In this document: piece by piece, positions 7,644 to 14,594 of the stretch | How the letters are laid out: each line of letters starts with the position of its first letter | Position numbering within the stretch: the stretch's first letter is position 1 | Assembly (NCBI GenBank): GCA_036771375.1 | Contig: DAIPHL010000007.1 | Location: 1-32,230, forward strand | DNA from: DAIPHL01 sp036771375 | GTDB taxonomy: Bacteria > Synergistota > Synergistia > Synergistales > Synergistaceae | Length of the DNA stretch: 32,230 bases | Direction: 5' to 3' | Program-made: the position numbers and the translations under genes | Notes under the pieces: generated by a model | What the model was told of the DNA's origin: nothing | Seen by the model: the letters and a program-made list of their open reading frames with translations, nothing else | Databases searched by the model: none

Positions 7644-8948
7644 CTACAGATTGTCCAACAACAGGGAGGGAAGCCAAAGCGACAGCGCCGGGAAATATGT
7701 TACGAGCAACAGCGTTGGAAACCATGCAAAGACGATGAATTTAAGCGTGGGTATGAGCATCTCGACCATTGGAATGCGTGCAACGCGGGAGCCCAGATAG
7801 AGCATGGGAGCGCAGGGTGGTGTGATAATGCCGAGGCCAAGGTTGACACCAACGATTGCAGCGAGATGAATCGGGCTGATGCCAAATTTCGTGATGATTG
7901 GAATGAGGATGGGAACAGTGAGGAGCATGGCACTGGTGTCATCCATGATCATCCCTAAGGCGAGCAGCATCAAATTGATGAACAGCAGAATGATTTTGGG
8001 GTTGTTGGACACTTTTGAGAGAAAATCGATGATCAAATCCGGCAGATTCATCATCACCAGAATGCGGCTCAGCGTCATCATACAGAAGACCATTACCATG
8101 ACCACTCCAGTGGTGGAAGCCGCATCAATAAATGTGCCGAAAAGGTTTCTCAAGGTAAGTTTCTTGTATATCCAGAATCCGACCGGTATTGCGTAGAGAA
8201 CGGCGATGGCCGCAGATTCGGTCGGAGTGAATATCCCGCTGTACGTTCCGCCGAGAATTATGACGGGCATGAGCAATGCGGGCAGGCTTTCCGTCCCTTT
8301 CACTTTCAAACGCTTTATCAGTTCGCCTGTCGTAATGGCTTCCTCCACCTTGATGCTCTTCGTGTTTTTCAGCATCAGTACATTGCTGATCGAAAGGGCG
8401 CAGGCAAGGATGATACCTGGGATGACGGTGGCCAGAAAACATGCCAGAATCGACTGTCTTGAAACCCATGCATAAATGATCATGGAGGAGCTGGGAGGTA
8501 TGAGCAGTCCCAGAGGGCAGGCATTTGTAATCAACGCGGCCGCATGTCCACGAGGGTAGCCTTTTTCGTACATCCTGGGAAGGACGATTGATCCAATGCA
8601 GGTCAATGTCGCTGTGGAACTTCCCGATATGGAGCCGAAAACGGCGCAGGTCATGACGCCGACGACACCGAGTCCTCCTTTGATTCTTCCGACAAACACG
8701 TTTACGAAATCTACGAGGGATCGTCCTATTTCGCTTTTTTCCATAATACTGCCGACGCACACGTAGAGAGGGACGCAAAGCAATACGATGGCACTTGTTA
8801 CGTCGTATCCATATGTCATCAAGAAACTGGGATCATAACCCAAGGTCAATACAAGAAAGAATGTGGCCGACATGAAGGAGAATATTATCGGAACTCCTGC
8901 GATTATCAATAAAATCACCAGTAGCATGGATATACCAATCAATGGCAT
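7644..8948 (-). CDS. dctM: TRAP transporter large permease, DctM family
   Basis: 434 residues, the normal DctM length, almost entirely made of membrane helices. The start MPLIGISMLLVILLIIAGVPI and the blocks VGSIMEKSEIGRSLVDFVN, FGSISGSSTATLTCIGSIVLP, TNACPLGLLIPPSSSMIIYAW and GIFTPTESAAIAVLYA are the DctM signature. It is the ion-coupled transport subunit in the inner membrane, driven by a cation gradient. GGGAGG lies 11 bases before the ATG. It is the last gene of the minus-strand island, 37 bases after dctQ. The operon end faces the 7539-7582 hairpin. Confidence 0.95.
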   Translation of the reverse strand: MPLIGISMLLVILLIIAGVPIIFSFMSATFFLVLTLGYDPSFLMTYGYDVTSAIVLLCVPLYVCVGSIMEKSEIGRSLVDFVNVFVGRIKGGLGVVGVMTCAVFGSISGSSTATLTCIGSIVLPRMYEKGYPRGHAAALITNACPLGLLIPPSSSMIIYAWVSRQSILACFLATVIPGIILACALSISNVLMLKNTKSIKVEEAITTGELIKRLKVKGTESLPALLMPVIILGGTYSGIFTPTESAAIAVLYAIPVGFWIYKKLTLRNLFGTFIDAASTTGVVMVMVFCMMTLSRILVMMNLPDLIIDFLSKVSNNPKIILLFINLMLLALGMIMDDTSAMLLTVPILIPIITKFGISPIHLAAIVGVNLGLGIITPPCAPMLYLGSRVARIPMVEMLIPTLKFIVFAWFPTLLLVTYFPALSLWLPSLLLDNL

Positions 8949-8985
8949 CTGACGAGCGACCTCCCTGCAGCTAAAGATCTAAGGG

Positions 8986-9504
8986 TTATTCTTTTGATGT
9001 CTTTAACTTGTAGATATCCCTTAGTATGTAGATGAGTGCATAGAATGTCATTAACGTAAAACCGACGAAGATGGGAGCCTGTGAGTACAATAGGGGGATT
9101 TCCAGGTCTACCGTGGCCTGTTTCGTCTTGACGTCGAACACCAGCATTTCGAAAGAAAGATAGATCAGTGGTATGCCTACGACAATCTGGATGATTTTGG
9201 AAAAGATGGCCAACTTCAGTCTGGAACGTTCCGAAACAAACTGGTTTAGAATGTCGGCGCAGATGTGAGACTCTTCATAGGAACCGTAAGCTGCGCCGAT
9301 GAAATACATCCAAAATGCCGCGAGTACAAGAATTTCCGTGTATCCAAGAAAATTGTAGTGGAGAACATGACGTCCCAACACAACCAGGGCAAGAGTGATT
9401 ACAACGGTCAGAGAGGAAAGCACCATCAGAATTTTTTCAAGAAAAACCAGGTAGTTCCAAAAACGGGTCTGTATGAATCTTTCCGATATATTCAAGACAG
9501 TCAC
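8986..9504 (-). CDS. dctQ: TRAP transporter small permease, DctQ family
   Basis: 172 residues with four predicted membrane helices (about 18-40, 53-75, 93-115 and 131-155), matching DctQ topology. The middle shows the family features FLGYTEILVLAAFWMYFIGAAYG and ESHICADIL. DctQ forms the membrane complex with DctM. The GTG start at 9504 is used, but TTG 9495 is better spaced from GAGAGG and could be the real start. It lies between dctP (80 bases, containing a hairpin) and dctM (37 bases). Confidence 0.9.
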   Translation of the reverse strand: MTVLNISERFIQTRFWNYLVFLEKILMVLSSLTVVITLALVVLGRHVLHYNFLGYTEILVLAAFWMYFIGAAYGSYEESHICADILNQFVSERSRLKLAIFSKIIQIVVGIPLIYLSFEMLVFDVKTKQATVDLEIPLLYSQAPIFVGFTLMTFYALIYILRDIYKLKTSKE

Positions 9505-9541
9505 CTCTCAGGTGTATGGTGATGATTTGGAATTTTTGTGT

Positions 9542-9563
9542 GGCGGCGGAAGAAAACGCCGCC
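9542..9563 (-). promoter_or_regulatory. Intercistronic hairpin between dctP and dctQ
   Basis: On the transcribed strand GGCGGCG pairs perfectly with CGCCGCC around an 8-base loop. It has no T-run of termination strength. Such hairpins after a binding-protein gene commonly protect its mRNA or reduce downstream transcription, giving more DctP than permease. Confidence 0.6.
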
Positions 9564-9584
9564 CTAAGCACTTCGGATTATCCT

Positions 9585-10598
9585 CTATTTCTTCTTTTTA
9601 CCGAGGTATCTCGAGATATCGTCAAAAATCTTCGTTCCCGTGTACTTTGCACACACCGGCCAGCTCTCTTTGCGCGCGACTTCGTCCATGAATGCCAACT
9701 CCTCTACGGTGGGAGAGATGATCTTTATGCCAGCTTTCTTCATCAGATCTATATATTTCTTGTAGCTAATCCTGGATTCTTTTGCAACGTTGATACTCTC
9801 TTTCTCGAAAGCGTCGATGATGATTTTTTTCGTCTGTTCGTCGAAAGTGTTCCATGTTTTTTCGCTGATGACAAAATCCAGGGTGAAGAAAAGATTCTGG
9901 TATTCGATATAACTTCCAACGACGTCTTTAAAAGTGACATAGACTCCCTCCGGACCGGATCCACTGTCTCCACCAAGGATGCCTGTCTGCATGGAGGTGA
10001 AGACTTCCGCGTACGGTATCGTCACGATCTGGTAACCCATTGATGAATACCACTTCCTTGCGGAATTGATGGAGACCACCCTCATCTGACACGCTTTGTT
10101 GCTGGTATCGAAAGGGTGGTCGATGGCTATTCCTTTGGCGATGGAGGCTCCTGCGATGGTATCGAGAAAGGAGCCAATGTAGATGACACCGCACTCTTTA
10201 TAGGCTGCCTCCATGAATTTGCTGAAAGGCGAATCCCTTTTCAGTAGTTTTTCAATTTCATCGAAACCGCTTGCGAGGCCGGGTGTAAATCCGATCTCAA
10301 ACTTTTTATTGAAACGCGATGTGGCGAAATTGGCCTGCATGTCTATTGTCCCGCGCATGACCTCTTGAAAAACCTGTTGATAGCCGCCAAGTTGTCCGGA
10401 CTCATAGAATGTTATATCCACGCTTCCGTTGGTGTCTTTTTTTATCTTGTCTATCATTCTGCGGAACCCGTTGTTTACAAAGTATCCTGCTGCATAGTGG
10501 GATGCCAGCCTGTACTTTGTTGCCGCCTCAGATATGTCGTTAAACACGAAAATCGGCAAAAGACATGCGACAGAGAACAAAAAGACCATTTTCTTCAT
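9585..10598 (-). CDS. dctP: TRAP transporter solute-binding protein, DctP family
   Basis: 337 residues from ATG 10598, chosen because AGGGGTG lies 6 bases upstream and the following 25 residues form a signal peptide (MKKMVFLFSVACLL, then ISEA|ATKYRLA). The mature protein has the DctP layout: RLASHYAAGYFVNNGFRRM, FYESGQLGGYQQVFQEVMRGTIDM, and the ligand-contacting CQMRVVSINSARKWYSSMGYQIVTIPYAEVFTSMQTGILGG region split by the usual Arg. The Arg in CQMRVV is the position that normally binds a substrate carboxylate, so the ligand is probably an organic or imino acid. Context suggests it feeds the GRE pathway. Confidence 0.93.
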   Translation of the reverse strand: MKKMVFLFSVACLLPIFVFNDISEAATKYRLASHYAAGYFVNNGFRRMIDKIKKDTNGSVDITFYESGQLGGYQQVFQEVMRGTIDMQANFATSRFNKKFEIGFTPGLASGFDEIEKLLKRDSPFSKFMEAAYKECGVIYIGSFLDTIAGASIAKGIAIDHPFDTSNKACQMRVVSINSARKWYSSMGYQIVTIPYAEVFTSMQTGILGGDSGSGPEGVYVTFKDVVGSYIEYQNLFFTLDFVISEKTWNTFDEQTKKIIIDAFEKESINVAKESRISYKKYIDLMKKAGIKIISPTVEELAFMDEVARKESWPVCAKYTGTKIFDDISRYLGKKKK

Positions 10599-10971
10599 GA
10601 ATAGCACCCCTTTGTATATGTTTTTGATCATTGATAAGCCACGCAATTCAATTTTTCTGGAACGATCAATCGCTTTTCTTCGTTCTTACTATGTCAACTG
10701 AGCTTGGTCAAAAAAGACTTCTTTTCCGCATTTCGACTTCAACGGACTGAGTCGTGATTGGAACTGCGCGCATGTGTATTTGTAAGACTCCTGTTTCTCA
10801 GCTTTGTAAACATATGTCTTCGGCATTCCCCCTTCCCAGGACCTTCAGAAAACACCTCGTTTTACAGTGGAACAGTCGCCAAACGCTGTTTGTGTGCTTC
10901 CAACATCGGCGCGGGTTAATGTCTCCGGCGACATAGAACCCCTGCCGATGCCGTATTCTTGAGAATCCTCC
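10599..10971 (-). other. Long gap between the semialdehyde dehydrogenase gene and dctP
   Basis: 373 bases with no credible gene. A complex stem-loop (10904-10950) lies just after the dehydrogenase stop. A TTGACA on the minus strand near 10690 has no good -10 partner. The gap is long enough to hold an independent TRAP promoter, but I cannot point to one. Confidence 0.4.
10904..10950 (-). promoter_or_regulatory. Long composite stem-loop after the semialdehyde dehydrogenase gene
   Basis: Three nested paired blocks occur: CATCGGC with GCCGATG (outer), GGGTT with AACCC, and ATGTC with GACAT (inner). They begin 22 bases after the dehydrogenase stop. No T-run follows on the minus strand, so it is not an ordinary intrinsic terminator. 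A role in mRNA 3'-end protection or processing between the enzyme and transporter segments is plausible. Confidence 0.6.
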
Positions 10972-12597
10972 CTACTTTTCATCCATATAGGGGTAACGAT
11001 AATTTTCGGGAGGACAGAAATTGTCTTTCACAGTCTGGGGGCTCATCCAGCGAATCATGTTGAAGATGCTGCCGGCTTTGTCATTCGTTCCAGAACCGCG
11101 GGCACCTCCGAAGGGTTGTTGCCCACACAGCGCTCCGGTAGGTTTATCGTTGATGCAGAAGTTGCCGGCGGAATGACGTAAACGTTCCTCCAAATCTGCG
11201 ATTTCCGTGCGATTTTCTCCGAAAATCGCACCGGTCAGGGCATAGATGGATGAATTGGCGCAGTGGTCCACCATTGCGTCGTATTCGTTCTCTTCGTAGA
11301 CATACACGGTCAGAACTGGACCAAACAACTCTTTGATCATGGTGATGTAATCAGGTGTCTTGGCCTGGATCAGGGTAGGATAGATAAACCAGCCTTCGCT
11401 GTCGTCATAGCCGCCGCATAGAACTTCCGCGTCAGAAGAGTTCTTTGCCGCATCGATATGGCCCGCGATTTCCTTGAAAGCAGCGCCGTCGATCACTGCG
11501 CCTAAAAAATTCGTGAAATCTGCTACGTCGCCTACTTTTATGGTGGCGATTTCCGCCATGAGCTTTTCTTTGACTTGTGGCCAAATTTTAATTGGGACGT
11601 AACAACGAGAGAGGGCGGAGCACTTCTGGCCGGAATATTCATAGGCGCCCCGAATCATGGCCGCAACGAGAGCGTCTATATTGGCGCTCTCCGTTGCGAA
11701 GATATAATCTTTGCCGCCGGTTTCGCCGACCAGGCGGGGGTAGCTGCGATAACTGTTGATGTTTTCGCCGATTAATTTCCACGCGTCCTTGAACACGGTA
11801 GTGGAGCCGGTAAAATGGAATCCAGCCAGACGGGAATCCCTCAGGACATATTGACTGACGTCAGCTCCCCTGCAGGGGACGAAGTTGATAACACCGTCTG
11901 GAACGCCTGCCTCCTGGAACGCTTTCATAATATAATAACCGGACAAAACAGCTGTGGTAGCTGGTTTCCATACTACTACGTTGCCCATGATGGCGGGGGC
12001 GGCGGGCAGGTTCCCATTGATGGAGGCAAAGTTAAAGGGCGTCACGGCACAGACGAAGCCTTCTAGAGGGCGGTACACAACCCGGTTGAACACGCCGGGT
12101 GTGCACTTCGGTTGCATGCCATATAACTGGTCGGCAAAATGGATACCGTAGCGCATCAGATCGCATAGCTCGTCGGGAGAGTCGCACTCCGCTTCCCACG
12201 CCGTCTTGCCTTGTCCCAGCATGACAGAGGCGGAAATGATATATCGATACTTGCCTTCGATCAATTGAGCCGCCTTTTCGAAGATGGCGAAGCGGTGTTC
12301 CCTCGGCAGCTTCTCCCATGTCTCTTTTGCGCTCATGGCTGCGTCAACGGCGTCTTTCAGCATGCCTCCGTCGCAACGACAACATTCTGCAAGCAGGAGA
12401 GAATGTTTGTGTGGAGCGGTCACTCTGTAACGGTCGTCCGTAAAATGTTCCTTGCCGTTGATGATGGCCGGAATAACGATAGATGCTGCGCTCTGACGCT
12501 CAAGTTCTTTTTTCAAAGCTGTGCGTTCTTTCATGCCGGGAGCCATCGGGCAGGCTGGAACATTATCGGGCATAGGGGCGTGGAAGTAACAATTCAT
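10972..12597 (-). CDS. pruA: L-glutamate gamma-semialdehyde (1-pyrroline-5-carboxylate) dehydrogenase, ALDH4A1 type
   Basis: Oxidises glutamate semialdehyde, the open form of P5C, to glutamate with NAD(P). 541 residues, as in stand-alone eukaryotic-type P5C dehydrogenase rather than PutA. Catalytic Cys is C326 (GQKCSALSR) and general base Glu is E292 (ETGGKD); FTGS is at 262-265. Family-specific blocks include MLGQGKTAWEAECD, YRPLEGFVCAVTPFNF, GNLPAAPAIMGNVVVWKP and the terminal CGQQPFGGARGSGTNDK, which closely track human ALDH4A1. AGGAGG lies 10 bases before the ATG. The N-terminal 75 residues are unusually Cys-rich. In the island it implies that the upstream enzymes produce P5C or a similar semialdehyde. 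Activity on glutarate- or succinate-type semialdehydes is possible. Confidence 0.9.
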   Translation of the reverse strand: MNCYFHAPMPDNVPACPMAPGMKERTALKKELERQSAASIVIPAIINGKEHFTDDRYRVTAPHKHSLLLAECCRCDGGMLKDAVDAAMSAKETWEKLPREHRFAIFEKAAQLIEGKYRYIISASVMLGQGKTAWEAECDSPDELCDLMRYGIHFADQLYGMQPKCTPGVFNRVVYRPLEGFVCAVTPFNFASINGNLPAAPAIMGNVVVWKPATTAVLSGYYIMKAFQEAGVPDGVINFVPCRGADVSQYVLRDSRLAGFHFTGSTTVFKDAWKLIGENINSYRSYPRLVGETGGKDYIFATESANIDALVAAMIRGAYEYSGQKCSALSRCYVPIKIWPQVKEKLMAEIATIKVGDVADFTNFLGAVIDGAAFKEIAGHIDAAKNSSDAEVLCGGYDDSEGWFIYPTLIQAKTPDYITMIKELFGPVLTVYVYEENEYDAMVDHCANSSIYALTGAIFGENRTEIADLEERLRHSAGNFCINDKPTGALCGQQPFGGARGSGTNDKAGSIFNMIRWMSPQTVKDNFCPPENYRYPYMDEK

Positions 12598-12750
12598 GAT
12601 GTGATGACCTCCTATATTGTTTTATTGAATCAAGACCAGTATGTTCGCTAAAATGGTATGAAAGCAGTCATGAAGCTAAACCGGAAATTCTCCAAAGCAG
12701 AAATACCCATATTGTTTCACGAACGGTCCAAACGATCTCATAGGGGATGT

Positions 12751-13665
12751 TTATCTATTTCGTATGCCGATTTTCAGCACGTTTCGAAGATAGTCGATGC
12801 TCTCTTTACATGCCTGAATCTCTTTTTCGCGTGCAACCTCAATTGAATCGTCGCCGATCTCGTATTCAACCTCAAAGGTAATGCGATCTAGAGGTGCCTT
12901 TTCACGCAATGTTTTCAGGACTTTTGCACAGTCGATATCCCCCTGGCCGATGGCCACTCCGATTGAATGGGTTCCGTCGGGATCCACCACCAGTTTGTTA
13001 TCGCAAAAGTGGCAACAGTTTGCATATGGTGCCATCTTTTCGACACAGGTCTCGGGGGCTTCCAGAACAACCAGAGAATTGATGGTATCAAGGCAAGCGC
13101 CGATATCTGGATGGTTTAACTGTCTGATCAGCCAGATAACTTCGTCGGCATAGGTGTCGCAATGATTTTCAATCGAAATTTTCAGTTCCAGTTCTTCCAT
13201 CAGAGGGATATTTGCTTTGAACTGGTCATAGCGGTCGCTCAGTTGACGCATTACGTCGGGATGAAAACAAGTGCCGTAAAGAGGATGCGGTCGTTCGATG
13301 TCTAAACTAAATTTAACAAGGTCGGCACCCATCGCTCTTCCATTTACAAGAGCGTCCCTGACGGTGGAGTTGACACGAGGATCACAGGGAGCATTGAAAG
13401 AAACGTTGTATTCCAGATAGAGACCGTGTTCCTCGGCTGCGGCCTTTACTTCGGCCAAGCGCCCGGGTTCCAGTGATTCAAGATCGACGTTGGTGATATG
13501 GAGCCCGTCTAGTTCCCACTCTACAGCCAGATCCATCAAATGCATCAAGTCTATGGTCTTTTTGAACGCATGTGCATCGTGAAACCCCCAACTCTCTCCC
13601 AGACCGCTGAGATGGAGGGTGTAAGAGTGCATACCGAGCTTCATCTGTCTTTTTGAGTTTTCCAT
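12751..13665 (-). CDS. Xylose isomerase-like TIM-barrel protein (sugar phosphate isomerase/epimerase family)
   Basis: 304 residues. ATG 13665 is chosen because AAAGGAG precedes it by 9 bases; a TTG two codons upstream is too close to that site. The AP-endonuclease-2-like barrel is seen in KLGMHSYTLHLSG at the start, the Glu metal ligand in KISIENHCDTYADE, Asp in IGACLDTINSL, His in NCCHFCDNK, and Glu near the end in ITFEVEYEIGDDS. The metal-site residues therefore look intact. Members isomerise or epimerise sugars, sugar acids and other hydroxy acids, or cleave C-C bonds. Here it sits between the GRE activase and the semialdehyde dehydrogenase and may epimerise the substrate. The exact reaction cannot be read from sequence. 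Confidence 0.8.
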   Translation of the reverse strand: MENSKRQMKLGMHSYTLHLSGLGESWGFHDAHAFKKTIDLMHLMDLAVEWELDGLHITNVDLESLEPGRLAEVKAAAEEHGLYLEYNVSFNAPCDPRVNSTVRDALVNGRAMGADLVKFSLDIERPHPLYGTCFHPDVMRQLSDRYDQFKANIPLMEELELKISIENHCDTYADEVIWLIRQLNHPDIGACLDTINSLVVLEAPETCVEKMAPYANCCHFCDNKLVVDPDGTHSIGVAIGQGDIDCAKVLKTLREKAPLDRITFEVEYEIGDDSIEVAREKEIQACKESIDYLRNVLKIGIRNR

Positions 13666-13774
13666 TTTCAAAAGCTCCTTTGCTCTTTTGGTCGGTGTCC
13701 TTGTCTTTTATGACACGGAGAAATTTTCTGCGAGTGTCGTGCCGGAATCGAGCATCGAAAAAACAGCCGAATCG

Positions 13775-14551
13775 TCAGATTACATTCTTCACATACCTGC
13801 GAAGTATATCCCTGCACTCCGACATGTGTTCAGCGGACGGGAGAGGAACGTCCGCTAGCACGTAAGGACGTTTCAGTCTTTTGTATGTTTCCGTGCCCAA
13901 CCGGTGATACGGGAGCAGCTGTATGTGCTTGAGGCGTTGCAGTCCGGAGCAGAAACGCCCGGTCTGTTCCAATTCTCCTTCGGCGTCGTTGATGCCTGGG
14001 ATAATCGGAATCCGGACAATCAATCGAAAAGAGCTCTTCACATCGTTGGTCCGCGTCAAATTATCCAGTATCAGTTGGTTGTCAACTCCACAGAAAGCAT
14101 TATGCAGTTTTCGGTTGAGGGTCTTAATGTCCACGAACGCGGTATTCACATACGGAAGGACTGACCCGACAATTTCCCAGGGAGCGAAAAAGGACGTCTC
14201 GATTGCCGTATTGATATACTCGTGCCGTGAACTCTGGAGCAAAGCCAACGTGAATTTCGGTTGAGAGAGTACCTCGCCCCCGGATAAAGTCAGGCCTCCC
14301 CCGGAATGGAAGAAAAAAGCGCTGTCCTTTCTGACCTCTTGCATAACCTCTTCCACGGTCATGGGTTTGCCGTAGACGTTGTTTCCCGTATGTTCTATCT
14401 GAAAAGCCTGTCCCTCCGGAGTGGAGCACCATTGACAACGTAACGGACACCCCTTCAGAAAAACAACGGTACGAAAACCGTCGCCGTCATATATGGAGCT
14501 ACGCTCGATTCGCAGCACAATGCCTTTGATTTCTTCCCTTTTATTTGTCAA
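13775..14551 (-). CDS. Glycyl radical enzyme activase, compact radical SAM protein
   Basis: 258 residues with a TTG start preceded by GGAG at 9 bases. The radical-SAM motif C-x3-C-x2-C is at C35, C39 and C42 (GCPLRCQWC) after the family's SSIYDGDGFRTVVFLKG segment; GGE occurs in LTLSGGEVLSQP. It generates the 5'-deoxyadenosyl radical that abstracts hydrogen from the partner's glycine, a one-time activation under strict anoxia. Most activases of GRE eliminases (glycerol dehydratase, CutC and HypD types) carry an inserted ferredoxin-like domain with two further 4Fe-4S clusters just after this motif. Here residues 43-66 contain no Cys, so the insert is absent, as in pyruvate formate-lyase activase. 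The gene starts 43 bases after the GRE gene. Confidence 0.92.
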   Translation of the reverse strand: MTNKREEIKGIVLRIERSSIYDGDGFRTVVFLKGCPLRCQWCSTPEGQAFQIEHTGNNVYGKPMTVEEVMQEVRKDSAFFFHSGGGLTLSGGEVLSQPKFTLALLQSSRHEYINTAIETSFFAPWEIVGSVLPYVNTAFVDIKTLNRKLHNAFCGVDNQLILDNLTRTNDVKSSFRLIVRIPIIPGINDAEGELEQTGRFCSGLQRLKHIQLLPYHRLGTETYKRLKRPYVLADVPLPSAEHMSECRDILRRYVKNVI

Positions 14552-14594
14552 GAATCTTTACTCCATTTTGTCCTTGTCTTGGGAATGACAGCCT

